A DNA stretch of 64,000 bases from Aedes albopictus. Its lineage: Eukaryota > Arthropoda > Insecta > Diptera > Culicidae. The DNA lies in assembly GCF_035046485.1 (NCBI RefSeq), contig NC_085138.1, positions 362,145,238-362,209,237 of the forward strand, in the 5' to 3' direction. A program made the translations under genes and the position numbers. Positions 32,535 to 44,665 of the stretch are shown here, in pieces (position 1 is the first letter of the stretch; every line of letters begins with the position of its first letter). The notes below the pieces were generated by a model. It worked only from the letters and a program-made list of their open reading frames with translations, made no database searches and was not told the origin of the DNA.

Positions 32535-33770
32535 TTAGCGTTTTGTACATGGTGCATTTAGTGCGTGGGTGAATCTTTTTCAACCGCAGTTTCTTCTGGA
32601 GCTCGTAGTAGGACCGACTTCCGCTGATAATGCGCCTCCGAATTTCACGACTCACGTTGTTGTCAGCCGTCAGTAAGGTTCCGAGGTAGACGAATTCCTC
32701 CACGACCTCGAAAGTATCCCCGTCTATCGTAACATTACTACCCGGATCCGTCTGGTCGTGTTCGGTTCCGCGTACTTTGTTTTTGAGGCATTCACCACCA
32801 GTCCGACCTTTGCTGCTTCGCGTTTCAGGCGGGTGTACAGCTCTGCCACCGTTCCAAATGTTCTGGCAATAATGTCCATGTCGTCGATTTTGTGAAAATC
32901 GTTCCCCGGCTGTTGAGCCCGGCTCGTCGCATGACACCTTCCAGAGCGATGTTGAACAGTAGGCATGAGAACCCATCATCTTGTCGTCGGCGAGATTCGA
33001 ATGAACTGGATAGTTCACCCGAAACCCTTGCGCAGTTTTGCACACCGTTCATCGTTGCTTCAATCAGTCTAGTCAGCTTCCCAGGAAACCCGTTTTCGTC
33101 CATGATTCTCCATAGCTCTGCGCGGTCAATACTGTGGTATGCCGCCTTGAAGTCGATGAACAGGTGATGCGTTGGGACCTGGTATTCACGGCATTTCTGG
33201 AGGATTTGCCGTACGGTAGAGATCTGGTCCGTTGTCGACCGGCCGTCGATGAAGCCGGCTTGATAACTTCCCACGAACTCATTCGTTTTAGGTGACAGAC
33301 GACGGAAGATGATCTTGCACTTTGTAGGCAGAATTCAAAATAGTGATCGCCCTGAAGTTCTCACATTCCAAATGGTCGCCTTTCTTGTGAATGGGGCAAA
33401 TTATCCCTTCCTTCCACTCCTCCGGTAGCTGTTCGGTTTCCCAGATCCTGACTATCAGCCGATGCAGACAGGTGGCCAACTTTTCTGGGCCCATCTTGAT
33501 GAGTTCAGCTGCGATACTATCCTTACCAGCTGCTTCGTTGGTTTTGAGCTGGTGAATGGCATCCTTAACTTCCCTCAGCGTGGGAGTTGGATCATTTCCG
33601 TCCTCCGCTGCACTGGCGTCGTCGTTTCCTCCGTTGCCGTGGGCTCCCGTGCCTACGTTCTCCACGCCGTTCAGGTGCTGATCGAAGTGCTGCTTCCATC
33701 TTTCTATCACCTCACGTCCCTCCGCCAAGAGGCCTCCGTCTTTATCTCTGCATATTTCGGCTCGCGGCAC
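32535..33770 (-). pseudogene. RTE-like reverse transcriptase core
   Basis: Three overlapping minus-strand frames give the RT. 33288-33770: LKTNEAAGKDSIAAELIKMG, RIWETEQLPEEWKEG, CPIHKKGD. 32825-33274: GSYQAGFIDGRSTTDQI, HHLFIDFKAAYHSIDR (palm aspartate), then CLLFNIALEGVMRRAG. 32524-33045: the thumb, EEFVYLGTLLTADNNVSREI and GSRSYYELQKKLRLKK. The catalytic FADD box has decayed to KIDD near 32890, and frameshifts separate the pieces. The last codons run into the TA insertion. Confidence 0.85.
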
Positions 33771-33774
33771 GAAG

Positions 33775-34105
33775 CCGTTGCGGGATGCGTTGAGCTTCTG
33801 ATAGAACTTCCGCGTTTCTTGGGTGGCGCTTTTCCTCCCGAAAGAGGCGGGTCTGCTGTTTCTGCTTCTGTTCGCAACGTTCCACGTTCTGTCGAGTCCC
33901 TTGCTGCAGCATTACCGCCCTCGCTGCGTTCTTTTCCTTCAAACCCGTTCTGCACTCTTCGTCGAACCATTCGTTCCGTCGATTCCGTTTCACGTATTCG
34001 CGTCGTTGATGGCTGCTTTCACTGTACTCCAGCAGTCCTCTAGAGGGGCCCCATCGAGCTCGCCCTCGTCTGGCAACGCGACCTCGAGATTCTGGTGTAA
34101 CGATA
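33775..34105 (-). pseudogene. RTE-like EN-RT linker
   Basis: RRNEWFDEECRTGLKEKN and RAVMLQQGTRQNVERC, then RLFREEKRHPRNAEV: the basic linker. The fragment at 7220-7500 corresponds to this part. Confidence 0.75.
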
Positions 34106-34700
34106 TTAAGGGAGGCTGTGTTGGAAAAAGGTGCTACGTATGGCCATATTTTTGGAGGCGGCGAAATCAATGAGTCGTTGGTCGTTTTTGTTCGTCTGCT
34201 GGTGGGCGCTGAACTTACCAATCGTCGGTCTGATTTCCTCCTCCTGGCCTACCTGAGCGTTCAAATCTCCTATGATGATCTTGACGTCGTGGCTTGGGCA
34301 GCGATCGTACTCGCGTTCGAGCTGCGCGTAAAATGCGACCTTGTCATCATCAGTACTTCCGGAGTGTGGGTTGTGCACGTTTATTATGCTGAAGTTCAAG
34401 AATCGGCCCTTGATCCTCAACCTGCACATTCTTTCGTCGATCGGCCACCAACCGATCACGCGCCTCTGCATTTCACCCATCCACGATGAAAGCTGTTCCC
34501 AGCTCGCGTGTGTTGCCGCAGCTCTGGTAGATGCTATGATTACCTCTTAACGTTCGCACCATGGATCCTGTCCAACACACCTCCTGCAGCGCTACGATGC
34601 CGAACCCGCGGTCCTTCAGTAAATCGGCGAGTATGCGGGTGCTCCCAATGAAGTTGAGAGATCGGCAGTTCCACCTACCAAGTTTCCAATCGCAAGTCGT
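34106..34700 (-). pseudogene. RTE-like apurinic endonuclease domain
   Basis: Minus-strand translation FSIINVHNPHSGSTDDDKVA, KIIIGDLNAQVGQEEE (the GD-N catalytic motif of AP-endonuclease-like domains) and NDQRLIDFAASKNMAI. Its upstream part continues to about 34700 in another frame, with the nick-specifying N-terminal motifs decayed. Confidence 0.8.
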
Positions 34701-35140
34701 TTTTGTTCGCTAGGGTCGTTGCCGTTGGACAATTCGTATTATTCTGTTGTTGATTTTCCGTTGCAATGTTTTTTTTACGGCTGGCTCGTAGGGCCTGACA
34801 CCAGCCCCCTACTTTCCGGAGGACCATAGTGCACAGTTTAGCTTGAGTCCTTCCCTGGCACTCGGACGTAGATCAGCCGTCCCTAACATGGGGATCAGAC
34901 GCTATTGTGAGCCGCTCCTCCTGGAGAACAGCCGCTCAGGTTTGTCGAAGCAAACCCCCCCTTCCCTGTCAGCCTACGACCAAAGTTCCCACCGAGGTTG
35001 GTTACCCGATCTTCCCAAAGGTTGCTCATAGTTTCCGGCCGGTACCGCGTGGAGGCAGGGATAGGAGTTGCTGGGCAGAGGCTAGTGGATCACAATGGGA
35101 TCTGAATAGCGCAGCATAGTCAGCCTTTACCGTGCCTGAA

Positions 35141-37740
35141 CCAAGAATAAAAATGGTTATAAATTGGTGAGCTCGTTACATTTTTCTTTATTTATCTAAG
35201 AATTCGCTTGGTGAACTAAGTGTAACTTCTGTTATGCATGACACAGCAAACATCTTTTGAGGAATTCCGCTAAAGAACATCTTCAGAAACTGTTTCATGT
35301 ACAAAATAAGGAGTTTATCAAGTTTTTACAGGAGGTTTACATGTCTTATGTAAATTACTCCAAAAAATAGCAGAAATGTTACATGGCTTTCTCCGTCAAT
35401 GATATATTCGTCATTTAGTCATTTAGTCAATATTACGAGGACGGTTCCGCAGCCATCTAAACTAGACAACGACGTCATTGTTCAAGGGTCGCAAAACTTG
35501 ACCTTCCAATATCGTCTATTTCAGTAGTACATATCGGAAGCGTAGCGAACACATCGCCAGTATTAGGAACACCTCAACAACCAACTAATGACGCCACTCA
35601 AAGCGTAATCCACATTTTGAGTGTGTCTACTCTTCAGAATCGAACCTTCTTTGAGGGGAAAGAAATAGAGGTAGCCGTCGGTCGGCTTCGAAACGGGCGC
35701 ACTTAGTTATGCACATTCATTACCTTCCGATTGACAAAGACTTGACGGCGGAGCCGTTCGTCCATCGTCGTCGTCTTCGATCGGTCAATGTGAATAATAT
35801 TGGTAGATGGATGGTGACGATCAGCCGCAGCCGGGCGGCTCGGCGGGTTCTAGTAGGTGCTGTCCATCACATCACGCCACGGCACTGCTGCCTGCTGCAT
35901 TCAAGATTGACCTTTGTATAACGTGGTAACCCCGTCGACGCGGGGGTCAGCAGAACTGGAAATGAATTTTTCATTAGCGATGGATTTTGCTCGGCCACTC
36001 CGGCCGCTCCGACAATGTCCAAGAATGTGGCTCGGCTTTGATGTGTGCGGTTTGGAGCAATTTTTCGCTTCTTGTCTTTGTTTCTTTTTTTTCCGAAGTA
36101 GAACGGAAACAGGACGGCGATCGCTCGGATAATATGCAGATATTGGTTGGAAATGGGTTTCGGAAGCGCGACATCCGCTAGACTGTGGCTGAAGCTTTTT
36201 AGGTGGAGTCAACCTAATATCAAATGGGTCATTCTGTGCGAAACCATGTGTTGCCCACGATGACTAAAATTGCAATCTTTTTGCTTGTAGATACGGATAC
36301 GGATATCAAACAGCCAATTTGCACGTGTAAAGGAGTTTATGACCGTGTTATACGTACCATTATCCGAGAAAGTTACATTGCTTAAGATAAAGCAAATCTG
36401 CCTTATGCGTACTGAAATGGAGGTGATAAACATTGACAGACAACAATTGCGCTGACTTCAAGTGTTATCTTTTGCGATTTATGATGCGCACTATGGCGAT
36501 GCAATCTAGCGTCTTAAGCGACTTAAGAATATTCAAAAGAAAAAATCGTATTAGGCCAACATACACGATTTTCACTTATGTGTGTTTGTATGTATACTAT
36601 AACGAGGTGACAGCGAGTTAAACTGTCAAAATAACACCAAGTGAAGTAAATTTACAGATTGGTAGGACTGTTTCGGTTCACATGAAGAGGCATGTTAGCC
36701 AAATGAGCTTCACGAATGTTATGATCGACAACACGCTCTAAGCTTTTCAGAAGAATAGCGGACTGATAGGTTTAAAACTTTTTGGTTCTTCATACGACGC
36801 ACGACTCGCACGAATTTGGGACTATTCCCAGTAGCAAACCAATGTTTTTTTTACACATGTTTAAGAATTCAAATCCCTTTTAAAATGCTCAATACTTGAT
36901 TGCCTCTAGGTCGACAGTCAATTCTATAATTAGAACTAAGTTCCATGTTTTCATGTTTCACTTCCTATTACATACTAACTAAAATTGCCCACTTTGTTTA
37001 ACAAAGCGCACATCTAGTTTTGCCTCCAGCTACCTTCATAATAATGATCTCTTCCCAGCAGCCACACACTACTGATTGCCTCATTTACTCCCAAACAATC
37101 ACCGAGCCGGACAAATGAATCTCCCCATCTAGTTGATTAAACTCTATTCAAACGCTCTCTCTTCCCATCCTGAATGTGTGCCGTCGCGTCGTCTTATCCA
37201 TCACAATCTTCCCCTAGTGGAGGGAGAGACAAAATCCACTTCGGGCGCCACCGATTTTCATGAAGTGTACTGGTAGATATTTGTTGTGGTGGCTACTGAC
37301 TGACAACCTGCCTGCCTGGCCGGGTGCTATTCTCCAATTTCGCGCCTAGCCGAGCACACAAAAGCAAATTAAAAGCACCCGGCTTCTCGGGCCTAGGTAG
37401 AGGAGGTAAGTGGCGAAAAAATAGAAAACGATACACTTTGCTTATGAGCATGTTGTTCAACAATTGTGGGGGAGACGGACGGAGTGACGAGAGGGGGCAA
37501 TGGCAACTATGTACACGGCCAAGCTAGTCCACCCACCCGCCAAAAGTATGCTCCGTGGAAAATTTTGTTTTGGAGGACGCCAGAAGAAATCGATTTGCTT
37601 TGCAGCCGATGCAAACAAAGAGTTTTCGGTGGAAACTTATCGTCAAAATGTGTACCTACCTGTATGATGGAGCCATGCACACTTTATTCGAATAGATGTT
37701 ACACTTATGCAAATTGTGCTATGAATTCTGAATCGAATCC
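35141..37740. other. Unique intronic DNA
   Basis: No repeat partner found in the window. 35700-36130 and 37080-37560 are GC-richer with CpG words. Short open frames do not match any family I recognise. No splice-consistent coding exon found. Confidence 0.4.
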
Positions 37741-37970
37741 TGTATTTAACCTCTGACCCGTTCCTTACCTCCTACTTTGCATATTTCTATCTACTTTCTC
37801 CCTCTTCTCAACTCAAGTGTTCTTTCTTAAACCAATGAACCTAACCTCAAAATGTTTGACAATTCTCAGGTCGTTTTGACAGATCAAATATAAGCATGAA
37901 ACGGTCAGCAACAAGGCTTTACGCTTGGCATACACGCACCAAACATGAACCCTCTGTCAAACAACCAGTT
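37741..37970 (+). mobile_element. SINE-like retroposon, family B, copy 2 (5'-truncated)
   Basis: CTCCTACTTTGCATATTTCT, TACTTTCTCCCTCTTCTC and TTTACGCTTGGCATACACGC match the body of 24536-25087. The tRNA-like head is missing apart from CTCTGACCCGTTCC. Confidence 0.7.
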
Positions 37971-39039
37971 TTGCTCAGGATGCTCAGAAATATCTGGAAG
38001 TTGTACTTGAGGGAATCCTTTGCGAACTCCTCAGGAATATTTTAGAGACTTTTCTTAAAATATTAGATGAATTTGTACAAGAGCATTTAATTGACAAATT
38101 CATTGCTCTATTAGTTCTGCTAAACTATTTAAGTACGACTTTTTGACTTTTTTGGATGATGAATCTATGATTACAACTAGTTATAGTATCTTGAAGCGTG
38201 TGATGAATGTGAATCCTGTAGTTTAGGCCAATACTTTTTTAATCTGTCTTAAACTTGTTTGAACACATTATTCACGACCACAATTCGAACCAAGTTCAAA
38301 GTCCAAACATTATTCCTTTGTATATCCGCCTAAATTACCCACAATATTTATTCACTTGAAATCGATTCCCATCGAGTGAGATCATATGATCGCAAAGCGC
38401 GCACTCTCCGTCCTCTCGCCACCTCTCTCTCCTGTCTCTGAGGCTGAGCACATCTCCTGAAAAGTAAACACACCCATTATTCGAACAAGTGCATCGAATC
38501 TGTGACTGGTGGCTGGCTGTGCTTATCGCCGGACGCACGCGTTAGGATTGGTCGTCAGTCGTCTTCATCTTTGAAAAAATACTAAAACAAACTGCCAGTC
38601 AGCATGGTTTGCGCACTTTGTACGTCTCCCCGATGAACGACGACTTCGACGACGACGCGATTGGACCACCAACTAAACGTCGCAATATTACACACATCAT
38701 ATCATCATCATGGATGGATGGGGGTGTGTGTGCGTCAATGTAGTTAGTTTGGCTGCGCGGTTTTTTTTTATTATCGTGATGCTGTGTTCAGTTGTGACGG
38801 ATTTGTAAAAATAGCCGTCGCTAAATAAGTGTGCAAAGTCCAATAAGCTTAATCCCAATGGCTGTGGCGACTGCATGTATGGGAGGAGACACCAATCCCA
38901 AAATGGCCTACGCTGTAAATATACAAAAATCACATATCATAAGAGATTTGTATTGAAAAAAACTGCATATATTTGATGACCTGGAACAATCAAATGAATT
39001 TAAATCTAGATCTAGAGATATCGATCGAAGGACCTTTAG
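37971..39039. other. Unique intronic DNA
   Basis: Small satellite-like patch at 37980-38110, then unique sequence. 38340-38760 is GC-richer, with CATCATCATCATGGATGGATG at 38695-38715. No gene. Confidence 0.4.
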
Positions 39040-39210
39040 GATTTTTTTTTCACCAAAAGTTTAACATATCTGGTGATTTTTCCAGGAGTAACCTCTGAGG
39101 ATCTCTCCAGGACTTCTCCACTAGTTCTCTGTGGTTTTTTTTTTTTCTAAGAGTTCTCGATGTGGGTTCTCTGGGAGTAACCTCAGGGATATCTTCTGTT
39201 GTTTTCCAGA
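39040..39210. repeat. Short patch of decayed satellite
   Basis: TTTTCCAGGAGTAACCTCTG and GATCTCTCCAGGACTTCTCC are the same repeat type as the large blocks. Confidence 0.6.
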
Positions 39211-39819
39211 AGATTGATCTGTAAATCAGAAACTTATTGATGACTCTTTTCAGTGTAATGACTCTATTGGCTTTTGTCGGTTCCACTTAATGCTAAACTT
39301 ATTATGTTTATTTCGTTTATCTGGTGTAGACGTAACAAATCGTGTCACCTAGATTAGCTATGCTTGGGGAAGCTCATTATTGGTTTCTTCAACAATCATC
39401 GTACTCGATATATGGACAGACGAGCGGGATAGCTCTCCGGTCTTGAAGTCGTGTTTCGTCCGTGTTATCATTTCGTGATTACGTATTGAGAGAAACGGAG
39501 AACGCTTCTGCGTGCATCTATGAATCAAAAGTCCTTATCGGAACAGACAGCTAAGCTAATTGCGCAAACTTGCTTAATATTGCTCTATGCTGAAGGAAGT
39601 CTAGTACACCGAGATAAAAATAATGATATGTGCGTGTGGTCAAGCAGGAGATGAGGATCATGATTAGCTACTCCCAGCTTGTCGGCGATAATCGCTGAAA
39701 AGTAAAGTGAGTTGAACGAGGGTCTCGTAAATGGGTTAAGATTATGTTCGATTTCGGCTTAGTCTGTTTAGAGTTGGTTGGGTTTTTCATGGCATTTTCG
39801 CTATATTTCAGTCAATTCA
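39211..39819. other. Intronic, nothing firm
   Basis: AT-rich unique DNA. ACACCGAGATAAAAATAATG at about 39607 recalls the terminal motif of the 48208-48773 MITE (CACAGATAAAAATAATGAGG), so a tiny relic of that family is possible. Confidence 0.35.
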
Positions 39820-40104
39820 ATATTACGTTCCAGAGGGACCGTCGCCTTGTCGCCATCTCTGGCGACATCCGAATACTTATTTTCAGGCCTGAGCACCCAC
39901 GGTGGTGCAGAGAGGCCGAATTGAAAGATCTCTATCTTGGGCGATTGTCATCCATCGCCTTGACCTGTAACAGGGTCAAATTTATGTCGACTTCCCTGAG
40001 CCTCTGGGTCTGCCACTGCTGCGATGTCCTGCTAAGTTCCAAGCTAACGCTTGCTTGCAAATTTCGTTTCCGCGACACCCGAATGAACTGGTTAATACGT
40101 TTTG

Positions 40105-40745
40105 ATCGGGCTTCCCAGGAAAGCCGTTTTCGTCCATGATTTTCCATAGCTCTGTGCAGTGCAGTCGATACTGTCGCCTTGAAGTCGATGATCAGATGAT
40201 GCGTTGGGACCTGGTATCCTCTACATTCCTGGAGGATTTGCCGTACGGTGAAGATCTGGTCCGTTATCGACCGGCCGTCGATAAAGCCGGCTTGATAACT
40301 TCTCATAAACTCATTCGTTTTAGACGATTGCCGCCGGAAGATGATCCGGGATAGCACATTGTAGGCGCCATTCAAAATTGTGATCCTTCTGAAGTTTTCG
40401 CATCCCAAGTGGTGGTCTTTCTTGTGAATGGGACAGATTACTCCTCCCTTCCATTCCTCCGGTAGTAGTTCGGTTTCCCAGATCCTGACTATCAACCGGT
40501 GCAGACAAGTGACCAACTTTTCTGTGCCCATTTTAATTAGATCAACTGCGATATCATCCTTACCAGCTGGCTTTGCTGGTTTTGAGCTGGTGAATGGCAT
40601 CTTTAAATTGTCTCAGCGTGGGAGTTGGATCATTTCCGTCTTCTGTTGCACTGGCGTAGTCGTTTCCTTCGTTGCCTTGGTATCCAGTGCCTACATTCGC
40701 CACGTCCTTCAAGTGCACATCGAAGTGCTGCTTCCACCTTTCAAT
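40105..40745 (-). pseudogene. RTE-like RT fragment
   Basis: The minus-strand frame includes PAGKDDIAVDLIKMGTEKLV, RIWETELLPEEWKGGVICPI, SYQAGFIDGRSITDQIFTVR and VPTHHLIIDFKA, then diverges where the palm motif should be. Closely similar to 33100-33770. Confidence 0.8.
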
Positions 40746-40769
40746 CCACTTATGTGTAACCGTTCAGTT

Positions 40770-41540
40770 ACAAGATCCCCAGCTTTATTTTAATTGTGTG
40801 CATTTTGTTAAGAAAGTTGTAGTGTTTGTTTGATTAGTGTTCGGTTTTAATAGTAGGTTTTGTTAGTTAAATATAAAAAAAATGGCGAAAGTCAACTGTA
40901 GCAGTTAATATGTAAGCAACCCGGTAGCATAATGGGTGGTTGATTGCTACCAAAGATAAGTATTTAACATGAAGTAAGGACGAAGGAACATGTAGAAAGG
41001 ATGGACTGGAGGGCATTTTGAGGCACGCGCTGATCGCTATGATTATTTTTATTCCGGCGTTCGTGTGAGTCTTCTTAAAATAATGTGGCATTTAGCAGTG
41101 TGTGAACCTAGGAGTACGAACCAGCCTGCGTTCATTCAGGTATGCCCTAATTTCCGGTCTATGTGACACTAGTGCCTAATTCATGACTGATTAACAGGAC
41201 CTTTTTGATCTACCTTTTGGTATCGCCATGGAAGCGCCACCTCACTGTCCACACGATTCGGTCTAGGTCGGTAACTCGGTGTACGCCTAAACGTAAAAGA
41301 CCTCGGGTCACAGCAACCGACCGATAAAGCGTTCCTCAGGTTTACTGCCCTAAACGCCAAAGAGTGCTCTTCTCGGCCAAAGAAATACCATAGTTTCCGC
41401 AAACCTTGATCCGCGTACCACTCCAAATTATCCAGTACCATGCCGGCCTTGAGACACAGCTCGAGGGGTCTCATGCTACTCAGCTAGTTAATCCGGGAGT
41501 CTTGGTTCATCCGCTGAGTCTATTGAGCAGCCTGTAAGCC
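40770..41540. mobile_element. Insertion of unrecognised type inside the RTE-like copy
   Basis: Interrupts the RTE homology between the RT fragment and the linker fragment. On the minus strand 41181-41474 gives a 97-codon frame (LKAGMVLDNLEWYADQG, REEHSLAFRAVNLRNALS) with no family I can name. Borders are approximate. Confidence 0.4.
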
Positions 41541-41544
41541 TCAG

Positions 41545-41640
41545 CTAGTCTCACATGTCCGTCCGTCAAGAGGCTCGCGACACGAAGCCGTTACGGGATG
41601 TGTTGAGCTCCTTGTAGACTGTGTTTCTTGGAAACGGCAC
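41545..41640 (-). pseudogene. RTE-like linker fragment
   Basis: GGCTCGCGACACGAAGCCGT and GGATGTGTTGAGCTCCTTGT match 33760-33810 nucleotide for nucleotide with few changes. Confidence 0.7.
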
Positions 41641-41644
41641 AGCC

Positions 41645-43290
41645 CAAGTAACAAAATTAATTTTATAATGCTTTTGAAGAATTCTTCAACACCTGTACTT
41701 TAAAACCAAACATAAACCAAATAACTCTACATAACTACGTTATACCAACCTTAAACCCGCCATAAGACTAAAGAGGCCCATCCTAAGATGCTCTTGGAGA
41801 GTTGATTATAAGATTTTCTTAAAACTTGTTGAACTTCGCTAGATGTGCTCTAGGCAAATTGGTTTCTCCTTACAGAGCTCTTCAAGTGCACGATAAAACA
41901 ATAGTAAATTAATCAGATTATTTTGCTACTGCAGCTGTCATGATGGAGGCAAAGTTTGATTGAGTCGGAAAACATCATCCAAAAAAATGATACAACTTTA
42001 AAATTGGGGTATGTTTCTAACATGAATTGGGAGCATTTCCGAAGTGTATCAAAATTGTCAGCTGCCAACCGAAATTTATTGTACATAAGTTGCAAGATAC
42101 TTCCGAAAATTGCAACGCGCTTCCATAATAATGCAATTGGGAATTATTTAAAATTATTAATTCAGGTCACGAGAGAATTATTCTTGAGTTTTCTCAACAT
42201 GGCTTCCGATGAAATCCACGAAAACATCTTTAACTTTTATGTGGCCGACAGGGTACCCGGGTACCCAGCACCCATTTAAAATACACGGTGTAGAAAAAAG
42301 CAAAAAGTTTGTCGGACACATAACGGTTAATTATCGGTGGCACCATAAAATCGTCTTAAATTCCTTTCAACTCAATCAAGAGTTAAAGGCGTAACTCAAG
42401 AGAACTCAAATTTATAACATTCTCCACCAAAAACGCCAAAAAACCGTCTTAAATATATTTCAACTCAACCAAGGGTAAAAAATGTTACTCAAGAGTAGGT
42501 ACTCTGATTTATGACGTTTTTGATGCGGATTTATGCAAACTCCGCCGAGAACGCCATAATTCTTGCAATAAATTGTAAACAAACAAATAAATTCCATAGT
42601 ACCACGGTGAAATATGTGGTAATATGATTAAAACTGGGCTCGTTCATCCGACGAAATCCATCAGCAGCATCCCGGTACCGCTGGCGCTGCCAACCGGGAG
42701 CACCTGTCCCGGGAAACAGTTTTGGTGCGGTGTAGTGCCAAAGTTCCTCCGGTCAACGTTCTCAACAGGTAAGTAGTTGATTGTCATAAAATTTATCAGT
42801 GTCTGCAGTCCGATGAATTGACCATCGATTGCACGGGAATCGACGTTCAATGACCAAACCAACTTCCTTTTTCGATGCTGGAGATTTCGGTGATGATGAT
42901 TTTGGTACTGCACCGCTGCAGGGTCGGGTTTCGGGACGGATGATCTTGGTTGGCAGAGACAATGCGATCAATGGTAATCATTTCATTCGCCAAACTGTTC
43001 TTACTCGAGAACAGTTACTCTTGCTCAAGAATAGTTATTTGAAGATAGCTACAAGAATCTCTTAAAACTGACAATAAGTTCAATAATTCTTGTTGTGTTT
43101 ATGGTTTTATGCACTGAGGCTCAAGTATCGTGGAGATGTTCTTAAAACCACAGATTGATGAAGAATAGTTGTACTCTGCAGAAACAATGATAAGATCAAT
43201 TAGGCTATGCAATGCTATTATAAAACTATCATCAAAACAAATAAAACCAAATTGAATCAAGATTCTTACTTGGCTGTTCCATTTCCTCAT
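41645..43290. other. Insertion block with tandem repeat and an exon-like stretch
   Basis: Interrupts the RTE-like copy. Contains GGGTACCCGGGTACC at about 42250. An imperfect direct repeat of about 82 bp follows at 42345-42520 (CGTCTTAAAT...TTTCAACTCAA.CAAG twice). At 42624-42768 a GC-rich open stretch (ATG at 42624, read as GLVHPTKSISSIPVPLALPT and onward) ends in ACAG|GTAAGT. Origin unknown; an unidentified transposon carrying host sequence is possible. Confidence 0.4.
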
Positions 43291-43299
43291 AGTCCGCTT

Positions 43300-43400
43300 T
43301 TTCTGTACTCCTGCAATCCTCTAGACTCTAGAGGGACCACTTTGAGATTGTCCTTGTCTGGCAACGCTGCCACGAGAGACTGCGCGTATACTGAGATGAC
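43300..43400 (-). pseudogene. RTE-like linker/EN fragment
   Basis: ACTCCTGCAATCCTCTAGA and GTCTGGCAACGCTGCCACGA match 34020-34085. Contains a local CTCTAGACTCTAGAG duplication absent from the other copy. Confidence 0.65.
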
Positions 43401-43614
43401 GTCTGGGCATCAGTCGCTCTAGACTGTACCGTAGTGGTAGCTGGTACCGCACATTGTTGATGACGATCAGTTTTGGGAACAGTTTGATTATCATTACTTA
43501 GTGTGGTCTGAGTCGATGTTAGCGCCACGATAGCTTTTGACGTCGATAATGTCGCTAAAGTGTGAGTGTCCATAAATCAAAATGTAGTAGATTTGCGATT
43601 CCGTCAGCTGTGGT

Positions 43615-43835
43615 GATCTGGATAGCAGCAAAATCGATGAGTCGTAGGCCGTTTGCGTTCATTGGCTGCTGGGCGTTGAACTTCCAAATAGTTAGTCTGA
43701 ATTCCTCCTCCTCGCCTACCTGAGCGTTTAGGTCTCCTACGATGATCTTGACGTCGTGGCAGCGGTCGTAATCTCGTTCGAGCTGCGCATAGAATGCGCC
43801 TTGTTATCATCGGCCCTTGATCCTCAGGTTACCTC
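43615..43835 (-). pseudogene. RTE-like endonuclease fragment
   Basis: AAATCGATGAGTCGTAGGCC, GCGTTTAGGTCTCCTACGATG and GATCTTGACGTCGTGGCAGC match 34165-34300. Joined to the CGGCCCTTGATCCTCA word of 34400 by a deletion. Confidence 0.75.
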
Positions 43836-43837
43836 TA

Positions 43838-44663
43838 CCCGAGCAGTAGAGAATATCTACAGCATAACAAAATATGTTATTTTGGCAAAATAACTGAGAA
43901 ACGGGAAGAGTTATTTTTATGTTATTAACATAACATATCATGTTATATACTTGTCTGTCATAAGCGGCAAAATAACAAAAAATCATAACAAAAAATGTTC
44001 TGGAAGACCAGTTGAATAACACGTTTTGTTTGTTTCAATAACAACTTAATAATAGTGAATTTGTAAAATATTTCAATAACAAATTTTAAAATAACAAGGA
44101 ATTGATAACAATTTTAAAGCAAAATGAGTCAAAAGATCTGAGGAGGAAGGGGAATTTGTGAAAATATGACAAGCAATGTGTTAAGTATAGGAAAACCCCG
44201 TATGAAGTGGAGAGGGGGGACGAAAATCCCCAATTTTAGCGTGACGTACTCAATGGGTGCTCCCTACTGACACAGTTAGAATGTAAAGTAAGAAATAAGA
44301 GGAAAAGGAACTGACAAGAAAACATGATTTTCTCAACAGTTCCCTGCGAAATGCTGTGAACAACGTCAATCTCGCACGCTGTAGTTTTTATTGCAAAACT
44401 TTTTATTGATGTATTATTGATGATCAAATATTTGCAAAGTCCCAATAATTCAATAATAACTGAACTTGTTCTACAACAAAATATGTTATTGAAATGTTAT
44501 TTGAAGAATATATATTAATAGCACGATCATAACAAAATAAGTTTGTCCAACAAAACCTGTTATGGAAAGGTAATGCCTCAATAAGTTAATAATAACAAAC
44601 CAAGATATAAACACAGATTTTGTGATTCCGTTGTTATCATTTTGATATTCTCCTCTGCTCGGG
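43838..44663. mobile_element. TA-flanked AT-rich element with CCCGAGCAG ends
   Basis: 826 bp. Starts CCCGAGCAGTAGAGAATATC and ends GATATTCTCCTCTGCTCGGG. TA on both sides (43836-43837, 44664-44665); the other RTE-like copy has the empty site TTACCTCTTAACG near 34542. The interior is rich in ATAACAAAAT words like the 29681-32532 element, so both belong to one group. No transposase. Confidence 0.88.
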
Positions 44664-44665
44664 TA

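Larger units (their letters stand above)
29225..35140 (-). mobile_element. RTE-like non-LTR retrotransposon, split by an insertion
   Basis: A minus-strand element of about 3 kb plus a 2.85-kb insert. The 3' end (about 29225-29260) has AATAAATAAATGTATGTATG, a short microsatellite-like tail. Coding order on the minus strand: endonuclease (34106-34700), basic linker, reverse transcriptase (33770 down to 32535, then 29678 down to 29260). The endonuclease resembles the RTE-derived domain known from craniofacial-development-protein-2-like sequences. The 5' part up to about 35140 is GC-rich leader. Several frameshifts make it inactive. Confidence 0.85.

Noticed and set aside
33462..34043. 193-codon plus-strand frame
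   Set aside because: Antisense shadow of the RTE-like reverse transcriptase and linker.
37400..37420. Second ratchet-like site at GAGGAG|GTAAGT
   Set aside because: No pyrimidine tract before the AG, so it is not a plausible acceptor.
37466..37756. Plus-strand frame with several cysteines (96 codons)
   Set aside because: No recognised zinc-binding spacing, no splice context, and its 3' end runs into a SINE-like repeat.
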